Below, in pieces: positions 55,276-64,000 of a DNA stretch of 64,000 bases. The stretch comes from Synechococcus sp. CBW1108 (lineage in GTDB: Bacteria; Cyanobacteriota; Cyanobacteriia; PCC-6307; Cyanobiaceae). The position numbers and the translations under genes are program-made. Position 1 is the first letter of the stretch. Every line of letters begins with the position of its first letter. A model generated the notes under the pieces. The model was not told the origin of the DNA, ran no database searches, and saw nothing but the letters and a program-made list of their open reading frames with translations. The stretch spans positions 496,001 to 560,000 of the forward strand of contig NZ_CP060395.1 in assembly GCF_015840335.1 (NCBI RefSeq), written 5' to 3'.

Positions 55276-56238
55276 TTAAAAGGGCAGCTTTTTCTTGGCT
55301 TCCTTGTCGAGGTCTTTTTCCATCTCGCGCAGGCGCTTGAGGATGGTGTCGTAGTACTCCTTGAGATAGGCCTCCAGCCCAGTGGTTTCGGCAGGGTCGA
55401 GGCCGAAGGCCGCGTAGCTGGCCTCCATCGGCGCATCGAGGGCCTGGCCGCCCCCGGTAACCGCCTCAAAGGCCAACCGCTCTGCCACGTTGAGGCTCGC
55501 CTCAAAGAAGCCTGTCACCGAACGCATCAGCCCCAACAGGGTCGGCGGCACCCGAAACACCCTGGCCTCCTTACCCGTAAATCGCTCGCAGAGCTGGGTG
55601 ATCTCACTGGTGGTCCAGGCGCGCGGACCCACCACCGGGAAGGCCTGGCGCACCGTTTCGGCATGGTCGATGGCCGCCACGGCAAAACGGGCCATGTCCT
55701 GGGTATTCATGTATGCAATCGGGGTGGGCGCACCGCTTACCCATACCGTTTGGCTCTCGAGCACGGGAATCGCAAACTGACTGATCACCCCCTGCATGAA
55801 GGCCACCCCCCGCAGGATCGTGTAGTCCAGATCCGAGGCCATCAGCCAGTCTTCACTGCAGGCCTTGATATTCATCAGCGGCACTTCGGGGTGCTGGTGC
55901 GCATCCAGCAGGGACACAAACACCAGTCGCTTCAGCTCGGCGGCCTTGCAGGCGGAGAAGAGATTTTGTTTGCCGCCCCAGTCGATGTCATAGGAACTGG
56001 CTGAATCGGTGGCCCGGGCCGTGGCCGCATCGATCACAGCTTCCTGCCCTTCAAGGGCATAGACCAGGCTCTCGGGTTCGAGCAGATCACCGCGGGTGAG
56101 CTCGCAACCCCACTCCTGCAAAAAGGATGCCTTGCGTGGGGATCGCACCATGCAGCGCACCTGGTGGCCAGCATCGAGGGCGCGGCGAGCAACCTGACGC
56201 CCCAGGGTGCCCGTTCCGCCAACCACCAGAACCCGCAT
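55276..56238 (-). CDS. ycf39: Ycf39, photosystem II assembly factor (NmrA-like)
   Basis: A 320-residue atypical short-chain dehydrogenase. MRVLVVGGTGTLGRQVARRAL binds NAD(P). AVIDAATARATDSASSYDI and LKEYYDTILKRL fit Ycf39/HCF244, which binds the D1 assembly module and helps chlorophyll delivery. ATG 56238 is chosen over a TTG six bases upstream. It follows petM, a known cyanobacterial neighbour. Confidence 0.9.
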   Translation of the reverse strand: MRVLVVGGTGTLGRQVARRALDAGHQVRCMVRSPRKASFLQEWGCELTRGDLLEPESLVYALEGQEAVIDAATARATDSASSYDIDWGGKQNLFSACKAAELKRLVFVSLLDAHQHPEVPLMNIKACSEDWLMASDLDYTILRGVAFMQGVISQFAIPVLESQTVWVSGAPTPIAYMNTQDMARFAVAAIDHAETVRQAFPVVGPRAWTTSEITQLCERFTGKEARVFRVPPTLLGLMRSVTGFFEASLNVAERLAFEAVTGGGQALDAPMEASYAAFGLDPAETTGLEAYLKEYYDTILKRLREMEKDLDKEAKKKLPF

Positions 56239-56303
56239 TGCCAAAGATCAAGCGGGCCTGAGCCTAGGGGTACGCAGAGCCCAAACGTCAGGGCCAGGGA
56301 CGC

Positions 56304-56405
56304 TCAGTCGTTGTCAGCCAGTTTCAAAAGCAGGGCACCACCCGCCAAGCCAATCGGGATCAACACCCAGAAGAGGGCGGCGGTACCGAAGATTTCAGAG
56401 GCCAT
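56304..56405 (-). CDS. petM: Cytochrome b6f complex subunit PetM
   Basis: A 33-residue single-span protein: [19 protein letters not shown] followed by [14 protein letters not shown]. It is subunit VII of cytochrome b6f in the thylakoid membrane. It is upstream of ycf39 on the same strand. The gene is too short for simple length cut-offs but the sequence is nearly diagnostic. Confidence 0.93.
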   Translation of the reverse strand: MASEIFGTAALFWVLIPIGLAGGALLLKLADND

Positions 56406-56427
56406 GGGCCGACGGGCAAACATTTCC

Positions 56428-57582
56428 CTATCTAGCAGCGCCCGGAGCAATTCCAACTAATTGGCCACCAGTCTGCAAAATCTCCCCCCAGGGAGCATCG
56501 CTGCGCAACTGGCCCGGCATCACTCCGCTGGCCCCAGCCAGCCAACCCTTGGTCCGCAGGGCGCCAACCAGGTCGGCCAGCGGCGGCGGGCCGCTGCCGA
56601 GGCGGCGGCCCAGCTCCGCTGTGGGCCAGCAGCGGGCAGGCAGGCCTGGATCGGCAGCCAACTGGGCGAGCAAACGGGCACTGCCTGGCCCAAGAATCGA
56701 GTTGTCGGCGGCGGCCATCGCGGCCAGGAAGGCTGGATCCTGCAGTGGCCCGATCCAGAGCGGTCCGCTGATGGCCAGCGGCGGCACCTGGTTTGCAGGG
56801 CAGAGGCACCCCTGCCACTGGCGCAGCCGAATCAGCTCCTGCACCTGCTGGTCGCCGCAACCATGGCAATGGGCCACCATCCCCAACTGGGCCTCCTGAG
56901 CGCGGCTGGCCCGGCGCCGCAGCCTCACCGCCGTGCGGAAGGTGCGGCCCTCACTGAAGCTGAACAGGGGCTCGAGGCCGCGCCCCAGTGCCCAGGCCGC
57001 CCGCGCCACACTGCCGAGCTGGAGGCGCAGGGCCAGCTCCCAACTGGCGGGATGGGCCCGGGCGGCCGCCCCCAGCTTGCGAATCGCCGCGGGGCGGTCA
57101 TGGCCGGTAGGGGAGCGGCCATCGGTGCTGGCGAGATAGAGGGCGCCATCGCAGGCCACCGCCTCCAACGCCAGGGCCAGCAGGGGGGTGGGGCAGCCAA
57201 AGGCGTCCAGATCCACCAACTCAAAGCGCTCCTGCCGCTGCAGACAATCCGCCAGCAGGTGCTGGGCCGTGAGAGCCGTGCAGCGCAGTCCGGCCTGGCC
57301 AGCCAGGTTCGCCTCGAGCAGGGGTAACCGGTCTGGATCGGCGTCGTTGACCCACACCGCCGCTGCCCCCGCCTCCCGGCCATAGCGCAAGCCCCTGATG
57401 CCGCAGCCGGCCATCGCATCGAGCACCCGCAGCGGCCCCCGCTCAGCCAACCGGCGCGCCAGCAGCACCCCCAGATCACGGGAGGGGCGAGATTCCGGTC
57501 GAAAAAAGCCCCCGCCAGGCTGCAGCCGGGCCAACCCTTCGCAATAGTGAGCGTCGGCTTGCTTGCCCAGGGGATCGACCAA
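56428..57582 (-). CDS. tRNA (guanine26-N2)-dimethyltransferase-like (Trm1 family)
   Basis: A 384-residue SAM methyltransferase. [40 protein letters not shown] and [12 protein letters not shown] are Trm1 marks; CHGCGDQQ and CLCPANQ supply zinc-site Cys. Trm1 is mostly eukaryotic/archaeal with few bacterial members, cyanobacteria among them. Start is TTG 57582; no better codon before the domain. Its first base is the same position as the start of the divergent hydrolase. Confidence 0.85.
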   Translation of the reverse strand: MVDPLGKQADAHYCEGLARLQPGGGFFRPESRPSRDLGVLLARRLAERGPLRVLDAMAGCGIRGLRYGREAGAAAVWVNDADPDRLPLLEANLAGQAGLRCTALTAQHLLADCLQRQERFELVDLDAFGCPTPLLALALEAVACDGALYLASTDGRSPTGHDRPAAIRKLGAAARAHPASWELALRLQLGSVARAAWALGRGLEPLFSFSEGRTFRTAVRLRRRASRAQEAQLGMVAHCHGCGDQQVQELIRLRQWQGCLCPANQVPPLAISGPLWIGPLQDPAFLAAMAAADNSILGPGSARLLAQLAADPGLPARCWPTAELGRRLGSGPPPLADLVGALRTKGWLAGASGVMPGQLRSDAPWGEILQTGGQLVGIAPGAAR

Positions 57583-58556
57583 TGACTCGGAGCAACCAGC
57601 CTGACCCCTCGGCCAGCGGCCACGGAAATAGCGGTGCCGACTGGGGGGTTCACGCCGAGTGGCGCTGGGCTGGGCAAACCTGCCACTGGCGGGTGCTGGG
57701 GGATAGGGCCTCGCCGGCCCTGGTGCTGGTGCACGGTTTCGCCGCCGGCAGCGGCCACTGGCGTCGCAACGCCGCGGTGTTGGCCGCCGCGGGCTGGCGG
57801 GTGTATGGGCTCGACCTGATTGGCTTTGGAGCCTCCAGCCAACCAGCCCTTTGGCTTGACAACCGCCTCTGGGCCAGACAGCTGCGGGCCTTCATCGAGC
57901 AGGTGGTGCAGGTCCCGGTGGTGCTGGTGGGCCATTCGCTCGGAGGGTTGGTAGCCCTCAGCTGTGCCGTGTTCTTCCCCAATCTGGTGCGGGCCGTCGT
58001 GGCAGCGCCCCTGCCCGATCCCAGCTTGATGTTGCCGCCGGCCGGCAGCCATCCCCGCCGCAGGCCCTGGCTGCGGCGCCTGCGGCGCTGGCTGGTGAAC
58101 CTGCTCTGCCGGCTGCTGCCGCTGGAGCTGCTGGTGCCGCTGCTGGCCCATTCACCCCTGCTCGACCTAGGCATCCAATCGGCCTACCGCACCGGAGTGA
58201 TCGGCGACGGGGAACTGCACCGGGTGATTGCCAAACCCGCCAGGCGACCCGGAGCCGTAAGGGCCCTGCGGGCGATGAGCATCGCCATGGCGCTGAGGCC
58301 CCAGGCCGCCACCGCACCGGCCCTGCTGAAGCGGCTCAGCCAGCCGCTGCTATTGATCTGGGGTCTTGAAGACCGCCTGGTGCCCGTGCTGGTGGCCGAG
58401 CAGGTGGGGCGGTTGCGACCCGACCTGCCCTTGGAACTTATCGAGGGCAGCGGCCACTGCCCCCATGACGAGCACCCCGACGCCTTCAACTCCTTGCTTC
58501 TGCAATGGCTTGCCCAGCTACCAGGGTGCGGCCCCGCCGCCATCCCTGGGCGGTAA
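57582..58556 (+). CDS. Alpha/beta hydrolase, pheophytinase/CLD-like
   Basis: A 324-residue hydrolase. [15 protein letters not shown] and [15 protein letters not shown] are followed by [11 protein letters not shown] (nucleophile Ser), GLEDRLVP (Asp) and [11 protein letters not shown] (His). The HGF..HWR and LGFG pattern recalls pheophytinase and chlorophyll dephytylase of phototrophs, but substrate is inferred. A Pro/Arg-rich cap ([19 protein letters not shown]) may sit at a membrane. Starts ATG 57582. Confidence 0.82.
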   Translation: MTRSNQPDPSASGHGNSGADWGVHAEWRWAGQTCHWRVLGDRASPALVLVHGFAAGSGHWRRNAAVLAAAGWRVYGLDLIGFGASSQPALWLDNRLWARQLRAFIEQVVQVPVVLVGHSLGGLVALSCAVFFPNLVRAVVAAPLPDPSLMLPPAGSHPRRRPWLRRLRRWLVNLLCRLLPLELLVPLLAHSPLLDLGIQSAYRTGVIGDGELHRVIAKPARRPGAVRALRAMSIAMALRPQAATAPALLKRLSQPLLLIWGLEDRLVPVLVAEQVGRLRPDLPLELIEGSGHCPHDEHPDAFNSLLLQWLAQLPGCGPAAIPGR

Positions 58557-58594
58557 TTTGGAACCTCTGGCCAGCGCAGCAGGTTACTCAGCCA

Positions 58595-59125
58595 ATGAAA
58601 CACACCCTCTCGGTGTTGGTGGAAGACGAATCCGGGGCCTTGAGTCGCATCTCCGGTCTATTCGCCCGGCGGGGTTTCAATATCGAGAGCCTGGCGGTGG
58701 GGCCTGCCGAACGACCAGGCATCTCCCGTCTCACCATGGTGGTGGAGGGTGACGACCACACCCTCGAGCAGATGACCAAGCAACTCGACAAGCTGGTCAA
58801 CGTGCTGGGCGTGATCGACCTGAGCAAAATCCCTGCAGTGGAGCGGGAGCTGATGCTGCTGAAAGTTTCGGCGCCGGCCGCAAGCCGCAGCGCCATCCTG
58901 GATTTGGTGCAGGTTTTCCGGGCCAATGTGGTCGACGTAGCCGACGATGCCCTGACCCTGGAGGTGGTGGGCGATCCAGGCAAACTGGTGGCCCTGGAGC
59001 AGGTGATGGAGAGCTTCGGCATCCTCGAGATCGCGCGCACGGGCAAGGTTGCCCTGGAGCGGGCCTCCGGGGTGAACACGGCCTTCCTGAAGATTTCCGC
59101 ATCCAACAAGCGGGTGCCTGCCTAG
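58595..59125 (+). CDS. ilvH: Acetolactate synthase small (regulatory) subunit
   Basis: A 176-residue ACT-domain regulatory protein of branched-chain amino-acid synthesis. [28 protein letters not shown] is the ACT start, and [25 protein letters not shown] lies in the second domain. ATG 58595 is standard. ilvB is not adjacent. Stop TAG shares CTAG with the cyclophilin's stop. Confidence 0.95.
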   Translation: MKHTLSVLVEDESGALSRISGLFARRGFNIESLAVGPAERPGISRLTMVVEGDDHTLEQMTKQLDKLVNVLGVIDLSKIPAVERELMLLKVSAPAASRSAILDLVQVFRANVVDVADDALTLEVVGDPGKLVALEQVMESFGILEIARTGKVALERASGVNTAFLKISASNKRVPA

Positions 59126-59835
59126 GGTTTGCCCTGCACCAGGGTCCCGCCGGCCACCACGGAGGCCTTGATCAGCTTGTCTCCTTGGCGGATCTGGTCA
59201 ACCACCTCCATCCCCTTGCTGACGCGGCCGAAAACCGCATAGCGGCCATCGAGTTCAGGCAGGGCCTGGAGGGCCACATAAAACTGGGCACTGGCGGAGT
59301 TGGGATCGGCTGAGCGGGCCATCGCCACGGCTCCACGCTGGTGGACCAGATCCAGCTTGCTGGTCACCCCTGGGGCGGTGACCGGCTCTCCGTAGCGGGG
59401 AGCGGGTTCATCGCTGCGCTTGATCTCCAGGGGAATCAGGCGGGCTTCGCCACTGGCCGGATCCAGGAAGCTGCCGAGTCCGTATTGGCTGGCCGAAACC
59501 TTGGGATCGGCGCTGGCAGGGTCCCCCCCCTGAACCACGAAGGGCACCGGCTCCCTCACCACCCGGTGAAACACGGTGCCGTTGTAGGTGCCCCGGTTGA
59601 CCAGATCGACGAAATTGCCAGCCGTCAGGGGAGCAGCGGCGCCATCTAGCTGGAGCTGCACCTCCCCCTTACTGGTCTGCAAGGCCACCGTGGCCGTGCC
59701 CTTGAGGCAGGGGGTGCTGGAGGTACTGCAGCCCAGATCGGGGCTGCCGCCATCAGCGGCACAGGCTCCGAGGCTGAAGGGCACCAGCAGCAGCAAGCCG
59801 CCGAGAAAAAGACGACTCAACCAAATCCTTGCCAT
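59122..59835 (-). CDS. Cyclophilin-type peptidyl-prolyl isomerase, lipoprotein-like
   Basis: A 237-residue protein. A signal sequence with a lipobox-like LGAC is followed by a cyclophilin domain: [46 protein letters not shown] and [17 protein letters not shown]. The active-site Arg in FHR is present. It probably folds exported or thylakoid-lumen proteins. ATG 59835 overlaps the ycf4 stop (TGATG). Confidence 0.87.
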   Translation of the reverse strand: MARIWLSRLFLGGLLLLVPFSLGACAADGGSPDLGCSTSSTPCLKGTATVALQTSKGEVQLQLDGAAAPLTAGNFVDLVNRGTYNGTVFHRVVREPVPFVVQGGDPASADPKVSASQYGLGSFLDPASGEARLIPLEIKRSDEPAPRYGEPVTAPGVTSKLDLVHQRGAVAMARSADPNSASAQFYVALQALPELDGRYAVFGRVSKGMEVVDQIRQGDKLIKASVVAGGTLVQGKP

Positions 59836-60383
59836 CACACTCCCTCCAGGGGCACGCCCAGAAAGCGGGCCAGCTGGGCACCGGAGAGCTCCAGATCGGC
59901 CAAGGGCAGCGGTTCACCCACGCGGGTGAGGGGCATGTCACGGCGACCCTGCACCTTCAGGGCCAGGCGGCGGCGTGGGCTGAGGCCGTCACGCACCTCC
60001 ACCTTCACCGCCTGGATGTCCCGCAGGGGGATTTCCACGCTGATGGCCTGGCGGAAACCGCGGCGACTGATCGTGGCCACACCGGCCGAGCGGTCAAAGC
60101 AGTTGCTGCCAGCCCCCACGTCGATGCCGATCACCACCCAGAGGTAGGTGCAAAGGGCCATGGCCGCCAGGCCATAGAGACCCATCACCAATCCCTGGGG
60201 CACCCAGATCAATTCGGCCGGGTGGCCGATTGGCAGCAGATCGGTGCCAAGGAAGCTGGAGCCACTGGTGAGCAGGAAGCCGATCCCTCCAACGGTGACC
60301 ACCAGGGCCACCAGCACGTTGGAGAGGCGCCGCGATCCCAACACCGGCAGCTCAAGTGACTCGGTCACTGGGGTAGGAGCCAT
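59835..60383 (-). CDS. ycf4: Photosystem I assembly protein Ycf4
   Basis: A 182-residue thylakoid membrane protein with two N-terminal spans ([19 protein letters not shown] and [19 protein letters not shown]). [22 protein letters not shown] and [16 protein letters not shown] are Ycf4 features. It scaffolds PSI assembly. Divergent from psbD, from which it is 159 bases away, with the cyclophilin gene translationally linked behind it. Confidence 0.93.
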   Translation of the reverse strand: MAPTPVTESLELPVLGSRRLSNVLVALVVTVGGIGFLLTSGSSFLGTDLLPIGHPAELIWVPQGLVMGLYGLAAMALCTYLWVVIGIDVGAGSNCFDRSAGVATISRRGFRQAISVEIPLRDIQAVKVEVRDGLSPRRRLALKVQGRRDMPLTRVGEPLPLADLELSGAQLARFLGVPLEGV

Positions 60384-60485
60384 GGGGGCATGCAGTCAAT
60401 CACGGTTATCTTGACGGGTCGCAGCGTGGCCTGGAGCTGCCGTTGCAGCCCATTGCGAAGCGCCTCGCGATCCGCCCCAGCGTTG

Positions 60486-60502
60486 TTACCATCGCCCGGT
60501 AA
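60486..60502. promoter_or_regulatory. Inverted repeat upstream of psbD
   Basis: TTACC at 60486-60490 and GGTAA at 60498-60502 are inverted around seven bases, 40 bases before the psbD ATG. It could be a regulator site or a leader hairpin. It is not a clear HLR1 (RpaB) element. No definite -35/-10 could be assigned. Confidence 0.35.
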
Positions 60503-60542
60503 TCCTTCAGTTTCCGCGGGTTTTCCGCACCGTTTCATCACC

Positions 60543-61598
60543 ATGACGATCGCTCTAGGGCGCGCGCCACAGCGGGGATGGTTCGACGTCCTCGATGACT
60601 GGCTCAAGCGCGACCGCTTTGTCTTTGTCGGTTGGTCAGGCCTGCTCCTGTTCCCCACCGCCTATCTCGCCCTTGGCGGCTGGCTCACCGGCACCACTTT
60701 TGTTACTTCGTGGTACACCCACGGCATCGCCAGCTCCTACCTGGAGGGCTGCAACTTTCTCACCGCCGCCGTCAGCACCCCCGCTGATGCCATGGGCCAC
60801 AGCCTGCTGCTGCTCTGGGGCCCCGAGGCCCAGGGTGACTTCGTGCGCTGGTGCCAACTCGGTGGCCTCTGGCCCTTTGTGGCCCTGCACGGTGCCTTCT
60901 CCCTGATCGGCTTCATGCTGCGTCAGTTCGAGATTGCCCGGCTGGTGGGCATCCGCCCCTACAACGCCATCGCCTTCTCCGGTCCGATTGCGGTGTTCGT
61001 CAGTGTCTTCCTGATGTACCCCCTGGGCCAGAGCAGCTGGTTCTTTGCACCCTCCTTTGGGGTAGCGGCCATTTTCCGCTTCCTGCTCTTCCTGCAGGGC
61101 TTCCACAACTGGACCCTCAACCCCTTCCACATGATGGGAGTGGCCGGCATCCTCGGCGGTGCCCTGCTGTGCGCCATCCACGGCGCCACGGTGGAGAACA
61201 CCCTGTTTGAGGACAGCGATCAGTCGAACACCTTCAAGGCGTTCGAGCCCACCCAGGAAGAGGAGACCTACTCAATGGTCACCGCCAACCGCTTCTGGAG
61301 CCAGATCTTCGGGATCGCCTTCTCCAACAAGCGCTGGCTGCACTTCTTCATGCTGTTTGTGCCGGTGATGGGTCTTTGGACCAGCAGCATCGGCATCATC
61401 GGCCTGGCCCTCAACCTGCGCGCCTACGACTTCGTGTCCCAGGAGATCCGCGCAGCTGAGGACCCTGAATTTGAAACCTTCTACACCAAGAACATCTTGC
61501 TGAATGAGGGTCTGCGTGCCTGGATGGCACCGGCTGACCAGCCGCATGAAAACTTCGTCTTCCCTGAAGAGGTTCTGCCCCGTGGAAACGCCCTTTAA
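60543..61598 (+). CDS. psbD: Photosystem II D2 reaction-centre protein
   Basis: A 351-residue thylakoid protein of the PSII heart, with five spans. [20 protein letters not shown] is the start; [14 protein letters not shown] and [21 protein letters not shown] contain D2-type quinone and iron-site His residues. Length is exactly typical. The stop overlaps psbC by 17 bases. Confidence 0.98.
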   Translation: MTIALGRAPQRGWFDVLDDWLKRDRFVFVGWSGLLLFPTAYLALGGWLTGTTFVTSWYTHGIASSYLEGCNFLTAAVSTPADAMGHSLLLLWGPEAQGDFVRWCQLGGLWPFVALHGAFSLIGFMLRQFEIARLVGIRPYNAIAFSGPIAVFVSVFLMYPLGQSSWFFAPSFGVAAIFRFLLFLQGFHNWTLNPFHMMGVAGILGGALLCAIHGATVENTLFEDSDQSNTFKAFEPTQEEETYSMVTANRFWSQIFGIAFSNKRWLHFFMLFVPVMGLWTSSIGIIGLALNLRAYDFVSQEIRAAEDPEFETFYTKNILLNEGLRAWMAPADQPHENFVFPEEVLPRGNAL

Positions 61599-62967
61599 TT
61601 CCAATCTGGTGGTCGGGGGAAAAGACCTCGACTCCACCGGTTATGCCTGGTGGGCTGGTAACGCCCGCCTGATCAACCTCTCCGGCCGCCTGCTCGGTGC
61701 TCACGTGGCCCACGCTGGCCTGATGGTCTTCTGGGCTGGGGCCATGATGCTGTTCGAGGTGAGTCACTTCACCTTTGACAAGCCCATGTACGAACAGGGC
61801 CTGATCCTGTTCCCCCACGTGGCCACCCTTGGCTACGGCGTCGGCCCCGGCGGTGAGGTGACCGATCTCTATCCGTTTTTTGTGGTCGGTGTGCTGCACC
61901 TGATCAGCTCGGCCGTGCTCGGCCTGGGCGGTCTGTATCACGCCCTGCGTGGCCCGGAAATCCTCGAGAACTACTCCTCGTTCTTCTCCCAGGATTGGCG
62001 CGACAAAAACCAGATGACCAACATCATTGGTTATCACCTGATCCTGCTCGGCGTCGGCGCCCTGCTGCTGGTCTTCAAGGCCATGTTCTTCGGCGGCGTC
62101 TATGACACCTGGGCCCCGGGCGGTGGGGATGTGCGCCTGATTACCAACCCGACCCTCAGCCCCGGGGTGATCTTTGGTTATCTCACCCGCGCCCCCTTTG
62201 GTGGCGAGGGCTGGATTATCGGGGTCAATTCGATGGAAGACATCATCGGTGGCCACATCTGGATCGGCCTGATCTGCATCTTCGGTGGCATCTGGCACGC
62301 GATCACCAAGCCCTTCGGCTGGGTGCGCCGTGCCTTCATCTGGAATGGTGAGGCCTACCTGAGTTACAGCCTGGGCGCCCTGAGCTTCATGAGCTTCATC
62401 GCCTCGGCCTACATCTGGTTCAACAACACCGCCTATCCCTCGGAGTTTTACGGCCCCACCAACGCCGAATCCTCCCAGGCCCAGAGTTTCACCTTCCTGG
62501 TGCGCGACCAGCGCCTCGGCGCCAACATCGGTTCGGCCATGGGCCCTACCGGTCTGGGTAAATACCTGATGCGCTCCCCCACCGGCGAGATCATTTTCGG
62601 CGGTGAAACCATGCGCTTCTGGGACTTCCGCGGCCCCTGGCTCGAGCCCCTGCGGGGCCCCAACGGCTTGAGCCTCGACAAGCTCCAGAACGACATTCAG
62701 CCCTGGCAGGTGCGCCGGGCAGCTGAATACATGACCCACGCCCCCAACGCTTCCCTTAACTCGGTAGGCGGCATCATCACCGAGCCCAACTCGGTGAACT
62801 TCGTGAACATCCGCCAATGGCTCGCGTCCACGCAGTTTGTGCTCGCCTTCTTCTTCCTTGTGGGCCACCTCTGGCACGCAGGCCGCGCCCGCGCCGCCGC
62901 TGCCGGTTTCGAGAAGGGGATCGACCGTCAGGCCGAGCCCACTCTGGCCATGCCCGACCTCGACTGA
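61582..62967 (+). CDS. psbC: Photosystem II CP43 antenna protein
   Basis: A 461-residue chlorophyll-binding antenna with six spans. It starts at GTG 61582 (M-E-T-P-F-N), overlapping psbD as in other cyanobacteria. [16 protein letters not shown] and the lumenal [20 protein letters not shown] loop bearing the Mn-cluster Glu and Arg ligands are intact. Followed by a strong terminator. Confidence 0.98.
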   Translation: METPFNSNLVVGGKDLDSTGYAWWAGNARLINLSGRLLGAHVAHAGLMVFWAGAMMLFEVSHFTFDKPMYEQGLILFPHVATLGYGVGPGGEVTDLYPFFVVGVLHLISSAVLGLGGLYHALRGPEILENYSSFFSQDWRDKNQMTNIIGYHLILLGVGALLLVFKAMFFGGVYDTWAPGGGDVRLITNPTLSPGVIFGYLTRAPFGGEGWIIGVNSMEDIIGGHIWIGLICIFGGIWHAITKPFGWVRRAFIWNGEAYLSYSLGALSFMSFIASAYIWFNNTAYPSEFYGPTNAESSQAQSFTFLVRDQRLGANIGSAMGPTGLGKYLMRSPTGEIIFGGETMRFWDFRGPWLEPLRGPNGLSLDKLQNDIQPWQVRRAAEYMTHAPNASLNSVGGIITEPNSVNFVNIRQWLASTQFVLAFFFLVGHLWHAGRARAAAAGFEKGIDRQAEPTLAMPDLD

Positions 62968-62990
62968 TCTCAGATCAGCGAACGACCCTC

Positions 62991-63019
62991 AGCCCTCGCC
63001 GCAAGGCGGGGGCTTTTTT
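62991..63019 (+). terminator. Rho-independent terminator of psbDC
   Basis: AGCCCTCGCC, loop GCAA, then GGCGGGGGCT followed by six T. It begins 24 bases after the psbC stop. Stem GC-rich, with one or two mismatches or bulges. Confidence 0.85.
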
Positions 63020-63336
63020 ATCTGGAATTGGGTAGTTATTTATCAAGCTGTAGCGAAGAAAAAATCCGAAACAGTACTCACCAAAAACAATCAGAAAAGG
63101 CGAGAGAGAACACGTGCAAGCCGAGGTGATGGACACAGCGTCTACTCGCTAGTGTCGGATTCCGATCTTCTGCGGAGATTTCATAAAAGCGTGGGCTCCA
63201 GTGCATTCCTGCAGGCCGCAACCCCCAAATCCTGCTGACCCTTAGCCCCGAAAAAGGGCCAGTTATTGAAGTGCCTAAGAAATAATGACATGCAGCCTGC
63301 CGCAAAATAAAATAGAGAAAGTGGAAGAATCAAGTC
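63020..63336. other. AT-rich gene-free stretch after psbC
   Basis: Several short frames overlap here on both strands (for example 63078-63305), but none has a convincing start, signal or family. Base composition is clearly AT-richer than the psbDC region. No repeat, tRNA or terminator beyond 63019 is seen. It is the approach to a small exported-protein gene and an IS element. Confidence 0.5.
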
Positions 63337-63624
63337 TTGAGCAACGCCAAAAGAGTCTCACTGCACTCACTCATGGGCACAACCCTTGTTCCATTGGCGC
63401 TCTGCTACCTAGGCAACCCACAAGCCGCATCAGCGAACCCCAATACAATAACCGTCAACAACAAAACCTACACTGTTGGCTACGGGCCTAACAAGCAATC
63501 CTGGGATACTGCACAACAGGACCCCAGATACAAAACCTCTCCCTGGTGGAACGACAGGGCACTCGCCAAAGTCTTTAGGGCACCTCGAAAAATACGACCA
63601 GCCCTTGCGTTGAGGCGACAATAG
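63337..63624 (+). pseudogene. Exported small protein, 3' end replaced by IS DNA
   Basis: From TTG 63337 the frame encodes a signal peptide (LMGTTLVPLALCYLGNPQAASA) and then NPNTITVNNKTYTVGYGPN and QQDPRYKTSPWWNDRALAKVF. The last ~15 residues (RAPRKIRPALALRRQ), from about 63579 on, come from the end of the IS5-family element, so the native C-terminus is lost. The gene was a small secreted protein of unknown role. TTG start uncertain. Confidence 0.6.
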
Positions 63625-64000
63625 CTTATAATTTGGATAGTTAATTGCATACCTGGTATGGGCCAGAGAGGCTTCTGGGACGAGCAGCAGAGGGTTGAAA
63701 AGCTCAAAACTAAAAAACCTGTTCTTGAGCGACTTTCCCAGTCGATTCCTTGGGAATCATTTCGCCCACTGCTCGAAAGAGGTTATGCGCAAGAGCGGAA
63801 AAGCAATGCTGGTCGGCGGAGAATTGATCCTCTGATCCTCTTCAAAATGCTGGTGCTCCAACAGCTTTTCAATTTGAGCGATGATGACACTGAGTTCCAG
63901 GTAAATGATCGCCGTTCTTTTGAAGAGTTTGTTGGCTTAGGCGTAATGAACGATATTCCCGATGCTACTACTATCGCCTTTTTTAGAGAAAGGCTTCGTA
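63579..64000 (+). mobile_element. IS5-family insertion sequence, left part
   Basis: DNA changes from the disrupted gene to an AT-rich IS end at about 63579 (GGCACCTCGAAAAAT), preceded by TTAG (63575-63578), which fits a YTAR IS5-group target. The right end and second target copy are outside the window, so limits are provisional. It is a different IS from the one at 13.8-15.1 kb. Confidence 0.7.
63658..64000 (+). CDS. IS5-family transposase, N-terminal part
   Basis: An open frame from ATG 63658 to the window end, 114 codons. It begins MGQRGFWDEQQRVEKLKTKK, then LSQSIPWESFRPLLERG, LILFKMLVLQQLFNLSDDDTE and VGLGVMNDIPDATTIAFFRERL, which are the N-terminal DUF772-type features of IS5 transposases. 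The catalytic residues come later, outside. No stop is seen, so the copy may be intact. Confidence 0.88.
   Translation, partial: MGQRGFWDEQQRVEKLKTKKPVLERLSQSIPWESFRPLLERGYAQERKSNAGRRRIDPLILFKMLVLQQLFNLSDDDTEFQVNDRRSFEEFVGLGVMNDIPDATTIAFFRERLR

Noticed and set aside
62837-63305. Short frames across psbC end and the AT-rich gap
   Set aside because: They include psbC coding DNA or the terminator in other frames and lack start signals or families.
1-64000. CRISPR arrays, rRNA operon or prophage
   Set aside because: No regular direct-repeat/spacer pattern, no rRNA sequence and no phage structural genes were seen.

Overview
The window is GC-rich, densely packed cyanobacterial chromosome. It carries psbD/psbC, ycf4, ycf39, petM, hemL, a glycolate dehydrogenase-type glcD, an NTRC-type thioredoxin reductase and dxr. 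The small conserved genes, short overlaps and gene adjacencies (petM-ycf39, ycf4 beside psbDC) suggest a picocyanobacterium of the Cyanobium/Synechococcus type. The genus is inferred from gene content and not from any search.

Layout. 1-13.7 kb: 5' part of a Fur-family regulator, a D-2-hydroxyacid dehydrogenase, a secreted PliI-like lysozyme inhibitor, a secreted HExxH protein, arsenite methyltransferase ArsM, an MscS channel, an orphan AAA ATPase, a secreted glycine-zipper protein in an AT-richer patch, a three-gene set (M41-like peptidase, LarC, flippase-like membrane protein), a TPR protein and exonuclease III. 13.77-15.13 kb: a complete IS5-family element with CTAA target duplication, placed exactly at the stop of glcD; its transposase is broken at a large near-perfect inverted repeat. 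15.1-31.6 kb: glcD, hemL, a branched-chain amino-acid-type ABC transporter operon with two tandem lipoprotein binding proteins, a 5'-truncated HdeD-like gene, a fused 5-oxoprolinase, YajQ, a MAPEG protein, a DprA-like Rossmann protein and a BioD-like/DRTGG protein.

31.6-45.4 kb: housekeeping genes map, rplS, tRNA-Trp, tRNA-Asp, gltX, polA, cysS and dxr, interspersed with an Na+/H+ antiporter operon and an MNT-HEPN pair. polA carries an in-frame palindromic insertion. 45.4-60.4 kb: YheT-type hydrolase, a beta-barrel-like secreted protein in AT-richer DNA, the pntAA-pntAB-pntB transhydrogenase operon, a DEAD-type helicase, NTRC, an IF-1 paralogue, an RsuA-type pseudouridine synthase with no ordinary start codon, ycf39, petM, a Trm1-like tRNA methyltransferase, ilvH, a cyclophilin and ycf4. 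60.5-64 kb: psbD-psbC with terminator, then AT-rich DNA with a small secreted-protein gene cut by a second IS5-family element that runs off the window.

Functionally, the photosynthesis genes supply the PSII core (D2, CP43) together with assembly factors for PSII (Ycf39) and PSI (Ycf4) and a cytochrome b6f subunit (PetM). The Liv system imports amino acids, NTRC and transhydrogenase manage NADPH, and GlcD handles photorespiratory glycolate. No CRISPR array, rRNA, prophage or obvious large novel system was seen. The most notable items are structural: the palindromic insertion in polA, the hairpin at the transposase frame break, the possible CTG start, and small uncharacterised gene groupings (PliI/HExxH/ArsM, M41-like/LarC/flippase, MNT-HEPN, orphan ATPase).
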